A stretch of DNA of 64,000 nucleotides from Rhodobacteraceae bacterium Araon29 (GCA_039640505.1 CP046865.1:1479501-1543500); one strand, 5' to 3'; counted from the stretch's first letter, positions 44,270 through 53,777 are shown. Notes: generated by a model from the sequence alone, not told the origin. Numbers and translations: made by a program.

Positions 44270-44776
44270 ATGGCTAAAATCAAAGATCCAGAAAATACCA
44301 TTCTGATAGAACTGAAAGACGGAACAGTCGTCATTGAACTGATGCCTGATATTGCGCCTGACCACTGCGAGCGGATGAAAGAGCTGGCGCGCAGCGGCGC
44401 TTATGACAACGTGTGTTTTCACCGCGTGATCGAAGGTTTCATGGCGCAATCTGGCGATGTGGCTAATGGCAATATGGAGCAAGACTTCGATTTGCGTATG
44501 GCTGGCACAGGCGGATCTGATTTGCCCAATCTTAAGGCTGAGTTTTCCGGCATTCCGCATGACCGCGGCACTTTGGGTGCGGCGCGTAGCCAAAACCCCG
44601 ACAGCGCTAACAGCCAGTTTTTCATAAACTTTAGTGACAACCACTTTCTCAACCGTCAGTACACTGTCTATGGCCGGGTGATCGACGGTCTTGAACATGT
44701 GGATGCGATCGCATCGGGCGAACCACCGGCCGCCCCGGATCGGATGATCAGCGTTAAGGTGGCCGCCGATGCTTAG
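44270..44776 (+). CDS. Peptidyl-prolyl isomerase, cyclophilin type, cytosolic
   Basis: The 168-residue cyclophilin shows ELMPDIAPDHCERMKELARS, YDNVCFHRVIEGFMAQSGD (catalytic Arg in FHRVIEG) and SQNPDSANSQFFINFSDNHF. No signal peptide, so it acts in the cytosol on proline bonds. AAGGAG stands before the ATG. It overlaps the secreted paralogue by 8 bases. Confidence 0.92.
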   Translation: MAKIKDPENTILIELKDGTVVIELMPDIAPDHCERMKELARSGAYDNVCFHRVIEGFMAQSGDVANGNMEQDFDLRMAGTGGSDLPNLKAEFSGIPHDRGTLGAARSQNPDSANSQFFINFSDNHFLNRQYTVYGRVIDGLEHVDAIASGEPPAAPDRMISVKVAADA

Positions 44777-45317
44777 GGTTGCCGCTATTCTGTCCTTGCT
44801 GGCAGGCCCTGTTGTGGCCACCGGTATTGAAATTGAAATCGCCGGCGAGGGTGCAAATGGCACCGTGACGATCGATTTGCTTGAAGATGTTGCGCCGCTC
44901 CATGCAGAGCGCATTGCCCAACTGGCCGCCGAGGGGGCCTATGACGGCGTTGTGTTCCATCGGGTTATTGACGGCTTTATGGCCCAAACCGGGGATGTGC
45001 AGTTCGGCAAGGCCGGCGGCAATACCTCCATGGCCGGACGCGGGGGATCGACTTTGCCGGATTTGCCGGCAGAGTTTTCCGAAGTGCCCTATGATCGCGG
45101 GATCGTTGGCATGGCACGCTCACAAAACCCAAATAGTGCCAACAGCCAGTTCTTTATCATGTTTGCCGAAGGCTATTTTCTAAACGAAAATTATACTGTT
45201 GTTGGCCGCGTAACTTCGGGCATGGATGTAATTGATGCGATCAAGCTGGGTCAGGGCCCAAATGGATCGGTGATCGGCGCACCGGACGTTATGATGAAGG
45301 TCTCTGTGATCGAATAA
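44769..45317 (+). CDS. Peptidyl-prolyl isomerase, cyclophilin type, secreted
   Basis: The 182-residue protein starts with a signal peptide (MLRVAAILSLLAGPVVATG) and then repeats the cyclophilin pattern of the preceding gene: EDVAPLHAERIAQLAAEGAY, VFHRVIDGFMAQTGDVQFG, SQNPNSANSQFFIMFAEGYF. It should act in the periplasm. The close match and overlap point to an old tandem duplication with later addition of an export signal. A terminator follows. Confidence 0.92.
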   Translation: MLRVAAILSLLAGPVVATGIEIEIAGEGANGTVTIDLLEDVAPLHAERIAQLAAEGAYDGVVFHRVIDGFMAQTGDVQFGKAGGNTSMAGRGGSTLPDLPAEFSEVPYDRGIVGMARSQNPNSANSQFFIMFAEGYFLNENYTVVGRVTSGMDVIDAIKLGQGPNGSVIGAPDVMMKVSVIE

Positions 45318-45354
45318 GCGTTCACCAATGACTGTATGAGCTTCACAATTACGT

Positions 45355-45385
45355 GGGCGGGGCTAGACCAGCGCCGCCCTTTTTC
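45355..45385 (+). terminator. Terminator after the cyclophilin pair
   Basis: GGGCGG-g-GCT pairs with AGC-g-CCGCCC around AGACC, followed by five Ts. Confidence 0.85.
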
Positions 45386-45418
45386 GTTTTATAGCCCTAG
45401 GTTAAGGGAGGCTGTGAC

Positions 45419-46381
45419 ATGCGCCAAATAGTTGTGACCATTTTTGCCATTCTCGCGGCTTTGCCGCTGATGGCGGATCCTGCGCTGTGGGGCCGTGAGT
45501 GGCCGCAGACCAATTTTGAAAAAACAACATTGAGCGATTGGAGCGAAATTATCTCGGGTGGTCCGCCCAAAGATGGCATTCCGGCTTTGGTTGATCCTGC
45601 GTTTATTGCAGCTGGTGATGCGGCATTGCCGCAAAATGAACCGGTGATCACGGTCGAGTTGGCGCAGCAAACCCCGCGCGCCTATCCGCTGCGCTATCTG
45701 ATGTGGCATGAGATTGTAAATGACCTCATCGGGGCGCATCCGGTTGCGGTTACCTTTTGCCCGCTGTGCAATTCGGGGCTTACGTTTGACCGGCGGCTGG
45801 ACGGCCGCGTGCTTGAATTTGGCGTGTCGGGCAAACTGCGCGGATCGGACATGGTGATGTATGACAGGCAAACCGAAAGCTGGTGGCAGCAAGCCTTGGG
45901 CCGCGCCATTGTGGGCGAGCTGACCGGAGCGCAGCTGACGCCAGTGGCCAGCTGGATGGAAAGTGTCGGGCAGTTTCGCACCCGCAATCCTGACGGGTTG
46001 ATCATGGACCAGCCGGATTTTCCCCGCGCATACGGGCGCAATCCCTATGTGGGTTATGACGGCAGTACGGATCCGTTCTTATACAGTGGCGAGCTGCCGC
46101 CGCATGATATCCCGGCTTTGGCGCGGGTGGTGCGGGTCGGGCCGCGGGCCTGGCCGCTGGGCAGGCTGCGCGAAGCCGGCGAGTTGAGTGAGGCAGGCAT
46201 GCATCTGACATGGCGAGCCGGTCAAAGCAGCGCTCTGGACACTGCGCAGATTGCAAAAGGCCGCGATGTAGGGTCAATCCGCGTGCGCGATGCGGCGGGG
46301 CACGACCTGCCACATGACGTGATGTTTGCCTTTGCCTTTCACGCCTTTTGGCCTGATGGAGAATGGATGCTTGGCCGCTAG
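45419..46381 (+). CDS. DUF3179-domain secreted protein
   Basis: The 320-residue protein begins with a signal peptide (MRQIVVTIFAILAALPLMAD), has AAGGGAGG before its ATG, and shows the DUF3179 pattern: ALVDPAFIAAGDAALPQNEP, ARAYPLRYLMWHEIVND-like segment, TFCPLCNSGLTFDRRLDGRV with a CxxC, and SDMVMYDRQTESWWQQALGR. Function is not known; the CxxC and periplasmic location suggest metal or haem contact but this is unproven. Confidence 0.85.
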   Translation: MRQIVVTIFAILAALPLMADPALWGREWPQTNFEKTTLSDWSEIISGGPPKDGIPALVDPAFIAAGDAALPQNEPVITVELAQQTPRAYPLRYLMWHEIVNDLIGAHPVAVTFCPLCNSGLTFDRRLDGRVLEFGVSGKLRGSDMVMYDRQTESWWQQALGRAIVGELTGAQLTPVASWMESVGQFRTRNPDGLIMDQPDFPRAYGRNPYVGYDGSTDPFLYSGELPPHDIPALARVVRVGPRAWPLGRLREAGELSEAGMHLTWRAGQSSALDTAQIAKGRDVGSIRVRDAAGHDLPHDVMFAFAFHAFWPDGEWMLGR

Positions 46382-46498
46382 AGCTGCAACGGATGCTGGG
46401 CGTCGGCGCGGAATATGCGCGCCTTGCCAGAAAACAGAGTATTATTTAAGGTGGAAATTGTATTTTATTTTTCCACCCTAGGATAAGCTCAAGTTTAA

Positions 46499-47032
46499 AT
46501 GAAAACAATTTTAGTGCGCGTAAGTGAAAACATGCCATCTATTGTGTTCCTCACTGCGTTCAAATTGGGTCAAGACGTGATCATCGCCGCTTTAAGCGGG
46601 ATGTTGGTCAGTTGGCTGGTTTTATTTGTTTTTTACCGTAAAGGACTTGCCTTTGATCCAATTGTTTTAGGCATAAACGTGAATTTTGCCAGCCTCGCGC
46701 CGCTAATAATGTTGTTCTATTTGATGGGCTTTGGCGAATTGGCGCAGATAATCGTGAAATATGCAGGCCCGACGGTCTTGCTCTATATCCTGCTGACTGG
46801 CGCTGTCTTTGTTTGGGGGCTAAAGCGAGATATTGTTAGGGAAAAAACTGGAGGCCCTGTGGCCATTTGGCGGCGGTCTTATGCATTCATTGGGCTCTGC
46901 GGGCTCGCATGCGTTTGGAGCTTTGTATTTGCAGGGGATCAGTTTGTATCCGTTGGGCTTCCCATTATGGTTTTGTTTTTATCGCGTGGCTTTATGGGCG
47001 GCCGGTCGGACCCTATGGCAGCGGCCAAATAA
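46499..47032 (+). CDS. Unrecognised integral membrane protein
   Basis: I recognise no family. The 177-residue product has about five hydrophobic segments (near 28-48, 55-78, 88-108, 128-145 and 150-165) linked by short loops and ends with a basic, glycine-rich tail. The ATG has only weak ribosome-site bases. It sits between a DUF3179 gene (117 bases upstream) and the convergent tyrS, whose stop codon is 29 bases from its own. Confidence 0.55.
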   Translation: MKTILVRVSENMPSIVFLTAFKLGQDVIIAALSGMLVSWLVLFVFYRKGLAFDPIVLGINVNFASLAPLIMLFYLMGFGELAQIIVKYAGPTVLLYILLTGAVFVWGLKRDIVREKTGGPVAIWRRSYAFIGLCGLACVWSFVFAGDQFVSVGLPIMVLFLSRGFMGGRSDPMAAAK

Positions 47033-47061
47033 ACCAGCATCTATAGCCGCCCGCCTTGGGC

Positions 47062-48315
47062 TTATCCTTGCAAGCACACCAGCGCATGGCGTTTTTTGCC
47101 GGCGCTCAGCTTGATCGGGGTCTGCAGCGCGTCTGCATCAATCATCTGGCCTGCATCACTGAGCGCGACATCATCCATGCGCGCCCCGTTTTCCGCAATG
47201 AGCCGCTTGGCCTCTTTGCCGGATTTCACAAGGCCGGCTTTGACAATCAACTGCACCACCGAAATACCGCTGCCCACGTCTTCTAAGCTCAGCGTTACGG
47301 TTGGCAAATCATCGCCCACACCGCCCTTTTCAAACACTTCGCGCGCGGTGGCTTCAGCTTTGGCAGCGGCCTCTGCGCCATGCAGCAGGGTGGTGACTTC
47401 ATTGGCCAAAACGATCTTGGCATGGTTAATCTCGGCGTCTTGCAGCGCGCCAAGGCGGTCGCATTCATCAAGCGTTAGCTCGGTATAAAGCTTAAGAAAG
47501 CGGCCCACATCCGCATCCGTGGTATTGCGCCAGAATTGCCAGAACTCATAGGGGCTGCGCATATCTGCATTAAGCCAGACCGCTCCATCCTGGGTTTTGC
47601 CCATCTTTTTGCCATCGGAAGTTTCCAGCAGCGGCGAGGTGAGCCCGAAGACACTGGCATCTGCAATGCGCCGGCTTAGGTCGATACCGTTGACGATATT
47701 GCCCCATTGATCCGATCCGCCCATCTGCAGCATACAGCCATAGCGCTGGTGCAGTTCGAGAAAATCATAGGCCTGAAGGATCATGTAATTAAACTCAAGA
47801 AATGACAGCGACTGCTCGCGGTCGATGCGCGATTTAACCGATTCAAAGCTAAGCATCCGGTTGACCGAAAAATGCCGCCCGATATCGCGCAGAAAATCGA
47901 GATAGTTCAATTTATCAAGCCATTCGGCATTATTGACCATCACCGCATCTGATGGCCCATCACCATAGGTGATATAGGCCGAAAACGCGGTTTTGATGCC
48001 AGCGATATTCTGATCAATTTGGTCTGGCGATAAAAGCGGCCGCTCGTCGGAGCGAAAGCTGGGATCGCCCACTTTCGTCGTGCCGCCCCCCATCAATGTG
48101 ATCGGCTTGCCGCCGGTTTTTTGCAGCCAGCGCAGCATCATGATTTGCATCAAGTGGCCCACATGCAGCGAGATAGCCGTTGCATCAAACCCGATATAGG
48201 CGGGCATCGCGCCATCGCGCAACGCATCATCCAGCCGTGAATAATCCGTGCAATCCGCGACAAACCCGCGTTCCATCATAATTTTTAAAAAATCAGACTT
48301 TGGTTGAAAGGTCAT
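47062..48315 (-). CDS. tyrS: Tyrosyl-tRNA synthetase
   Basis: The 417-residue class I synthetase has the Rossmann start [20 protein letters not shown] with HVGH (51-54) for [34 protein letters not shown] for tyrosine recognition, the KMGKT signature (about 235) for KMSKS and an S4 domain at the end ([20 protein letters not shown]). It charges tRNA-Tyr, whose gene lies 31 kb away in this window. Confidence 0.96.
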   Translation of the reverse strand: MTFQPKSDFLKIMMERGFVADCTDYSRLDDALRDGAMPAYIGFDATAISLHVGHLMQIMMLRWLQKTGGKPITLMGGGTTKVGDPSFRSDERPLLSPDQIDQNIAGIKTAFSAYITYGDGPSDAVMVNNAEWLDKLNYLDFLRDIGRHFSVNRMLSFESVKSRIDREQSLSFLEFNYMILQAYDFLELHQRYGCMLQMGGSDQWGNIVNGIDLSRRIADASVFGLTSPLLETSDGKKMGKTQDGAVWLNADMRSPYEFWQFWRNTTDADVGRFLKLYTELTLDECDRLGALQDAEINHAKIVLANEVTTLLHGAEAAAKAEATAREVFEKGGVGDDLPTVTLSLEDVGSGISVVQLIVKAGLVKSGKEAKRLIAENGARMDDVALSDAGQMIDADALQTPIKLSAGKKRHALVCLQG

Positions 48316-48407
48316 ATCGGGCCTCGTTTCGGATTGTTCGGTTCATCCTATAGTCCTCTATCCCTTTGAGGGAAAGACCATGTTTTGCGAAAACCCCCAT
48401 TGCCGTT

Positions 48408-48425
48408 CTGCCGTGGGGACGGCAG
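48408..48425. other. Perfect hairpin in the tyrS-MFS gap
   Basis: CTGCCGT-GGGG-ACGGCAG gives a 7-base-pair stem with a GGGG loop. No T-run on either side. Otherwise the 420-base gap (48316-48735) holds no gene I can support apart from the tandem repeats near its right end. Confidence 0.4.
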
Positions 48426-48609
48426 ATAATTTCGTCATGGCACTGCATCATGTAAGTTAGCCTTTAGCCGGCCTACAGTTTCATCCAGAAAGTATTGGGA
48501 CCGAATGTGGGATGAAGATAATCCAAAATTCACTTCGGCTTACTGCAGGGCGATGTTAAGCTCTAGCTCTAATTCACACCCAAAAAATGATTCTGAATTC
48601 TTTGAATTG

Positions 48610-48719
48610 CATTATTGATACTCCTGCGACACTAAATTGATACCCGTGCAGCGCTAAATTGATACCCGTGCAACGCTAAATTGATACCCGTGCAGCGCTA
48701 AATTGATACTCGTACAACA
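48610..48719. repeat. Five tandem 22-bp direct repeats before the MFS gene
   Basis: Units start at 48610, 48632, 48654, 48676 and 48698. The core TAAATTGATACCCGTGCA is identical in units 2-4; units 1 and 5 are diverged (TATTGATACTCCTGCG and TAAATTGATACTCGTACA). The array ends 16 bases before the MFS start codon, leaving only AAAGGG as ribosome site between. A period of 22 bases is close to two helical turns, so copies lie on one face of the DNA. Could be operator sites of a regulator or a decayed iteron set. Confidence 0.85.
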
Positions 48720-48735
48720 TTAAAGGGCATATTTT

Positions 48736-50157
48736 ATGACACAAGCACATGAGACTGGTTCGATTAAGTCAGACGCAATCAATTTGGACGGAAAGTGGAA
48801 AGCGCTTGCTGTTATCTCTCTGATTCAATTTATTCTTTTGTTAGATGCTACTATTGTGAACGTAGCTTTGCCACAAATCAAAGAAGGTTTGAATCTAACC
48901 GATGGTAGTCTGACCTGGGTTGTTACTGCCTACGCAATTTCTGCGGGTGCGCTATTACTTTTTGGCGGTAAGTTGGGCGATGCTTATGGTATTCACCGGG
49001 TCTTTATTTTGGGTACTGTCATTTTTGGTGTGTTCTCATTTGTTGCAACGGTGGCGCCAAACGCAGAATGGTTGATTATTGGCCGTGCTGGACAAGGGAT
49101 AGGCGAGGCATTGGCAGCTGCCACTGGGCTTGCAATGGTCTCACTGCTTTTTCCTTCAGGCGAGGACCGCGCTAAGGCCTTTGGAATATGGGCGGCACTT
49201 GGTGGAATTGGTGCGATAGCTGGAGTTATTCTGTCGGGTGTCATAACCGAAACTCTCAACTGGCGCTGGATTTTTGGTATAAATGTGCCATTAATTTCTA
49301 TTCTTGTAGTTGCCGCGTTTTTGACAATTCCCGTTTTCCCAACCTCCAAAAAAGTGAGACTCGATTTTGGTAATGCTATGCTCATCGCAGTTGGTGTTGT
49401 TTTGATGGTGCAAGGTTTGGTTGGCACCAGTATCGAAAGCGAGCACGGACTGCGTTTTGGTCTTGCTGCCGTGGGTTTGATTTTTGGGGCCTTGGTGTTT
49501 TATCGCTGTAGAAAGGTTGAAGATGGAATTATTCCTGCACGTCTCTTAAAGTCATCGCCGAGATTTACTGGGTACGTGGTTGTAATTATTTTAGCAGCAA
49601 CTTCTGGGGCATTATTTTTTCTTGGTGTCCTGCACCTTCAGGGCGGACTGGGTCTTAGCCAAATGATGACCGGCCTTGCATGGTTGCCATTTTGTTTTGG
49701 TTTCTTTCCAGGAATATTCCTATCTCAATTTCTGTCACAAAAGTTTAGCCCAAAGACTGCGGCATGCACGGGCCTTATTATATCGGCTTCTGGCTTTGGA
49801 TTATTTGCTTGGGGGGTCACAACCGATAGCTACTGGTTGGGCATGCTACCTGCCATGTTGGTTACTTCGATCGGCTTTGGTTGTACCGCACCTGTGGCAC
49901 AATCGATAGCGACGGTTGAATTATCCGAAGAAGACGCGGGAGCAGGGTCTGGCTTAACATCTACGATTCAACAGCTTAGCCAAGTTTTTGGGATAACAGT
50001 ATTCGTTGCATTAGCCTTGAGCATTGGCAACGGTATCTCGGTTGGCACAGCAGGCCTGGTATTTTCTTTTAGCATTGCCATGCTTTTGATGTTGCTCGGG
50101 GGTGTTGTGGTTTGGAGAGCTAAGGGTGTGGACCTTTCAGTGTCTGGATCATCGTGA
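48736..50157 (+). CDS. MFS transporter, DHA2 (EmrB/QacA) type
   Basis: The 473-residue protein has 14-helix DHA2 family marks: LIQFILLLDATIVNVALPQI (motif D1 with the conserved DATIVNVALP), TWVVTAYAISAGALLLFGGK, GKLGDAYGIHRVFILG (motif A), IIGRAGQGIGEALAAATGLA and GVILSGVITETLNWRWIFGI (motif C region). It is likely a drug or metabolite proton antiporter. Base use looks more AT-rich than in neighbours, and no TetR/MarR regulator stands next to it; the 22-bp repeats in its leader may be the control site. Confidence 0.9.
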   Translation: MTQAHETGSIKSDAINLDGKWKALAVISLIQFILLLDATIVNVALPQIKEGLNLTDGSLTWVVTAYAISAGALLLFGGKLGDAYGIHRVFILGTVIFGVFSFVATVAPNAEWLIIGRAGQGIGEALAAATGLAMVSLLFPSGEDRAKAFGIWAALGGIGAIAGVILSGVITETLNWRWIFGINVPLISILVVAAFLTIPVFPTSKKVRLDFGNAMLIAVGVVLMVQGLVGTSIESEHGLRFGLAAVGLIFGALVFYRCRKVEDGIIPARLLKSSPRFTGYVVVIILAATSGALFFLGVLHLQGGLGLSQMMTGLAWLPFCFGFFPGIFLSQFLSQKFSPKTAACTGLIISASGFGLFAWGVTTDSYWLGMLPAMLVTSIGFGCTAPVAQSIATVELSEEDAGAGSGLTSTIQQLSQVFGITVFVALALSIGNGISVGTAGLVFSFSIAMLLMLLGGVVVWRAKGVDLSVSGSS

Positions 50158-50312
50158 ATTCTCAAAAAAAAACGAAAAGCGCATGCGTCAAGTTTGTAAT
50201 ATAAGTCTTGGATATTGCTAAAACGCTGATAGTCTTTTCACTACATAAATTTGAATGGTTTTTGGGGTGGGTAGCCCATAAGGTTCGTTAAGAATTTAGA
50301 TGAGGTAATAGC

Positions 50313-51212
50313 TTGGCCATTAAAAACGCAAAAGCCCATGCAGCGGCCATCGTGGCAGCATCCGTTGCCGGCTTGACGGTGATTTTTACCAGCATTTTAA
50401 TGCAATCGGTTGACCCGTTGCTGGCGGCAACACTGCGCTATTTTGTGGCCAGCCTAAGCGTGCTGCCATTTTTAATCTGGAATTGGTCTGCGGTTCGCAG
50501 AATATCGCCCTGGGATTTCATCGCAATATCCGCGCTTGGGGTTTTGTTTTATTTCCTATTTCCCTTTTTGTTCAATCAATCCTTGGAACTGACCACCGCG
50601 GCGCGCGGATCGTTGATTATGTCTTTGCTGCCCATTATGGCTTTGAGCATTGGTGTGGCCTTCAAGGTTGAAACGCTCAACCTGTTCAAAGTACTGGGCT
50701 GCGGTCTGGCCATTTTGGGCGTTGGTTTAAGTGTTTATGATGGTTTGGCACTTGGCGCTGCAGGGGCCGATGCGCTAACGGGCGATTTGATTATGATTAT
50801 AGCCGTGACGATTGCCGCCAGCTTTACGGTTTTCTCGAAGCGCTATTTTCAAAGATACGGGTCATGGGCCGTATCCTATATTGCCATTTGCGCCGGTTTT
50901 TTAGTGCCACTGCCGATCACTGCAACGGTGATAGATTTCGGTGTTCTGCCGGCGTTGACGAACTTAGAATTGGCCCTGTTGTTTTTGCTGGGCACTTTAG
51001 GGGTGCCCATTCAGTTCGGCTTGTTTTCTTGGAGCCTCAACCAACTGGGGCCATCGCGCGGATCCATGTACATTGTGCTGATGCCGATCACAGCCACTAT
51101 TTTGGCGGTCATTGCGCTCGATGAAACCCTCAGGCCATTATTTGTTGCCGGTCTAGTTTTGATAGTCGGTGCAATAATTTTGGTCAATCGAGAGCCAAAA
51201 ACCTCACTCTGA
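50313..51212 (+). CDS. EamA/DMT-family transporter
   Basis: The 299-residue protein carries two EamA repeats with ten helices: VAGLTVIFTSILMQSVDPLL, SLELTTAARGSLIMSLLPIM in the first half and LTGDLIMIIAVTIAASFTVF, SLNQLGPSRGSMYIVLMPIT in the second. It is probably a metabolite exporter. The start is a TTG with GAGG 8 bases upstream; no in-frame ATG fits the first helix. Confidence 0.88.
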   Translation: MAIKNAKAHAAAIVAASVAGLTVIFTSILMQSVDPLLAATLRYFVASLSVLPFLIWNWSAVRRISPWDFIAISALGVLFYFLFPFLFNQSLELTTAARGSLIMSLLPIMALSIGVAFKVETLNLFKVLGCGLAILGVGLSVYDGLALGAAGADALTGDLIMIIAVTIAASFTVFSKRYFQRYGSWAVSYIAICAGFLVPLPITATVIDFGVLPALTNLELALLFLLGTLGVPIQFGLFSWSLNQLGPSRGSMYIVLMPITATILAVIALDETLRPLFVAGLVLIVGAIILVNREPKTSL

Positions 51213-51291
51213 GAATTGCAATAAAACCCTAAAGACAGTATTTTGATCGCTTCAAACTGCTTGCAGATGAACCAAACGCAGAGTTGAGCGC

Positions 51292-51597
51292 TTAGGTGTC
51301 TATGGTGGTGTCCAAAGCCTGATCTAATTGTTGGTCTTTGAGCTGCTGAGTATAGGTTTGAAGATCGAATTGATTATTTTCTTGTGCAATATCAGCAGCA
51401 GCATCTGCATTCATTTTGCGGGCTGCGGCGCTAATTTCCACCTTAACGGACGCGGCAGAAGTTTTCTTTGCGACGGGGGCATCGCGCGGCCCTTCGCTGC
51501 GCTTGTTTTCAACTGCGATTTGCGCTTTGTCATCCGGGCTACTGTTATAAGCCTGCTTTAAATATGAGCCGAGACTGCTTGCTGTCACTTCTACCAT
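51292..51597 (-). CDS. Unrecognised small Ala/Gln-rich protein
   Basis: The 101-residue protein (ATG at 51597, GAGG upstream) is soluble and helical: an N-terminal MVEVTASSLGSYLKQAYNSS, a charged middle with Pro, then VKVEISAAARKMNADAAADI and a Gln-rich end. Small acidic proteins with an ISxxA core occur near flagellar and phage genes, but I see no diagnostic motif and assign no function. Confidence 0.5.
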   Translation of the reverse strand: MVEVTASSLGSYLKQAYNSSPDDKAQIAVENKRSEGPRDAPVAKKTSAASVKVEISAAARKMNADAAADIAQENNQFDLQTYTQQLKDQQLDQALDTTIDT

Positions 51598-51863
51598 AAT
51601 AAACCTCAAAAAGACGAGTTAGCGTTTGTAACCCATTGATTGTTTGCTGCTCTTTAAATGTTGTTTTGCCTGTTTTTGAATTAATAGAAAACATATTTTG
51701 AAAATTTTTAGAACGGGTGTTGCAGAATTGCTAAATCAGATATCTGGGTAGAACCGCCCTAGAGTGGACCATTTGGACTTTCGGCTTATTAAGCGCTCAA
51801 AACTTGGTAGAGCAATGAAATTGCTCTATATTCATGGTAACGAAAGATAAAACGGGAAAAAAC

Positions 51864-52559
51864 ATGACACAGCAGCCTGACCTAAAACTTGTGTATTTTA
51901 AAATGCGGGCTCTGGCAGAAGCGCCGCAACTTTTGATGCAGTATGCCGGATTGTCCTATGACTACGCTATGTCTTGGGAGTATTTCGACGCCCCTTGGCC
52001 AGAGGTCAAATCATCGGTTATGTTTAAACAGTTGCCGATCTTGGTGGTGGATGATCAGCATGTGATTGCGCAAAGCAGCGCGATCCTGCGCTATTTAAAC
52101 GGGCTTGCAGGGATGACCCTTGCAAACCCCATTGAGGCGGCACGCAGCGATGCCATCCTTGAAGCTGCGCAGGAAATGTTCGCCCCCCTAAACCCAACAA
52201 TGAACTTTGCCGTCGGCGATGATTTTGAGCAGAAAAAACAGGCGATGCTGCCAATGCTTAAATCGAAATGCGATGATTTTGAACGTTTGCTTGTCGATCA
52301 GGGTGATGGCCCGTTTTTTACTGGCGCACACCCAATTCATTGCGATTTTGCTGTCTATCACCACATTTCAATGGCGCAGAGGATGCACGCTGACATCTTG
52401 CAGGATTTTCCACGTTTGCAAGCGCTGCTAGAGGCCATCAGCAGCCTCCCGGCGATCCAGGGTTATCTTGCGAAGCGGCCCGAGCTTACCGGAGTGGGCA
52501 CAAAACCGCAGTTGGTTATTGACGGAGTGCCCGTTCCCACCGGCTTAACGCCGACTTAG
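51864..52559 (+). CDS. Glutathione S-transferase
   Basis: The 231-residue protein follows the soluble GST plan: thioredoxin-like N-domain (LKLVYFKMRALAEAPQLLMQ, SVMFKQLPILVVDDQHVIAQ then SSAILRYL, where the cis-Pro and the QSxAI glutathione loop are visible) and an all-helical C-domain from residue 90 (PFFTGAHPIHCDFAVYHHIS). The ATG at 51864 gives the usual short lead; an ATG at 51834 adds 10 residues. Substrate unknown. Confidence 0.88.
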   Translation: MTQQPDLKLVYFKMRALAEAPQLLMQYAGLSYDYAMSWEYFDAPWPEVKSSVMFKQLPILVVDDQHVIAQSSAILRYLNGLAGMTLANPIEAARSDAILEAAQEMFAPLNPTMNFAVGDDFEQKKQAMLPMLKSKCDDFERLLVDQGDGPFFTGAHPIHCDFAVYHHISMAQRMHADILQDFPRLQALLEAISSLPAIQGYLAKRPELTGVGTKPQLVIDGVPVPTGLTPT

Positions 52560-52621
52560 GCCTTGCTTCTAATATCATCGCCCGGCACGCTGTGACGCCG
52601 TGCCGGAGCAATTTTATGCAA

Positions 52622-52906
52622 TCATGCGCCTGTAAACACAGACCCTGCATAGGCTGAGTCCATGCTCATCGGAAATTCACTGGCCGCTTGGGCGCGAATA
52701 TCTGCGATTTTTTGCTGCGCGGATTGCCCTGTGGCCTCATCAGGATACTGGGTCACCACACACATGGCAAGATCGCCGGTCCGGATCATTTGAACGCTGG
52801 TGGCGCCGACGGACATAATCATGGGTGCAAATTTGCTTGTGGCTTGCGCCTCCATCTCATCGTTCCATTCGGTGGCTGTCCAATGCGAAATTGTTACATA
52901 TGCCAT
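52622..52906 (-). CDS. Small conserved roseobacter-type protein, antibiotic-monooxygenase-like size
   Basis: The 94-residue protein starts MAYVTISHWTATEWNDEMEA and ends with MDSAYAGSVFTGA. A beta-alpha-beta pattern of a dimeric alpha/beta barrel (VTISHWTA, MEAQATSKFAPMIMSVGA, SVQMIRTGDLAMCVVTQYPD, GQSAQQKIADIRAQAASEF) is plausible, but no catalytic signature is seen. A truncated second copy of its 5' end lies 200-300 bases upstream. Confidence 0.6.
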   Translation of the reverse strand: MAYVTISHWTATEWNDEMEAQATSKFAPMIMSVGATSVQMIRTGDLAMCVVTQYPDEATGQSAQQKIADIRAQAASEFPMSMDSAYAGSVFTGA

Positions 52907-53111
52907 TTTAACCTCCTACAAAAATCAAAAAACATTGGTTGAACTTGTGTAGCTAAGCACGGGTTTGAACAATTACCTAAATTGACCTCGCGTCAATGTC
53001 TGTCTGGTGTTTTCGTGGATGGGGTATTGGTATCGACTTACCGTCTTTCGTCAATCTACAGCGTAGAATTCCGTAAATCATCAAAAGCGTGCCGGTAGCG
53101 AAACAGATATA

Positions 53112-53200
53112 ATCATGGACACAAATTCACTTGTGGCTTGCGCTTCCGTATCGTCGTTCCATTCGGTGGCTGTCCAATGGAAAATTTTTACATATGCCAT
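53112..53200 (-). pseudogene. Truncated duplicate of the 52622-52906 gene
   Basis: About 90 bases read MAYVKIFHWTATEWNDDTEA then QATSEFVSMIISV, near-identical to the first 33 residues of the neighbouring gene, and then lose homology. It has no good ribosome site. The two copies share strand and sequence up to the start codon context (ATATGCCATTTTAA), so this is a partial duplication. No other gene is seen in 52907-53444. Confidence 0.8.
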
Positions 53201-53444
53201 TTTAAATCTTGCTTTTTCTTATATTGCTCTGGTAAATCCCTTTTCGGTCGCTCGTTCTCACCGCATTCTGACCACACTCTACGGCCATTACAGGCAAAAG
53301 TGGGGGCAGTATTTGAAGAGTTCATAGACCACCGCCTTACTCGACAATTAGGGCGTCTAAATATCATTGATGTGTAGAAGAGAATACTGTTTAATATTCT
53401 TTAAGTTGTTGACTCGTAATAAATATTTAAATTTTGAGGATTTT

Positions 53445-53777
53445 GTGGATCATAATAACTTTATAAGTTCCGCGTATTTAGCTAGGCGTGCAGACCGAGA
53501 CGAAAAAAATGAGGCGACACTGGTTTGGATGGTGTCATGGGGCGTTCTTTCTGCTGCTAGTTTTCCTGTGCGTTGGGCACTAAACCTCTATTTCATTACC
53601 ATTCCGATGGCTGTGGGAGTTTGTTTTGTTCTAAGCGCTCTCTTGGGCTTATTTTGGCTTATTCGAGCAAAGAAAGTTATTCACAGCGCTCGAGATGAAT
53701 ACCATAGCCGCCGCAGGGAGTTGCAGAAAAAAATGCAAGAAGAGCATCTAGAGAAACTAAGAAAATCTTCATTATAG
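53445..53777 (+). CDS. Unrecognised small membrane protein
   Basis: The frame is open from 53367. I prefer the GTG at 53445, since TGAGGA lies 4 bases before it and the result (110 residues) starts VDHNNFISSAYLARRADRDE. Two hydrophobic segments follow (LVWMVSWGVLSAASFPV and LYFITIPMAVGVCFVLSALL) and a basic, coiled-coil-like tail (YHSRRRELQKKMQEEHLEKL). No family recognised. AT-rich relative to core genes. Confidence 0.45.
   Translation: MDHNNFISSAYLARRADRDEKNEATLVWMVSWGVLSAASFPVRWALNLYFITIPMAVGVCFVLSALLGLFWLIRAKKVIHSARDEYHSRRRELQKKMQEEHLEKLRKSSL

Noticed and set aside
44252-44914. 220-codon minus-strand frame over the cyclophilin pair
   Set aside because: Both cyclophilins are clear on the plus strand; this frame has low-complexity composition and no homology.
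48610-48719. CRISPR array
   Set aside because: Copies are directly abutting with no unique spacers, and no cas gene is present.
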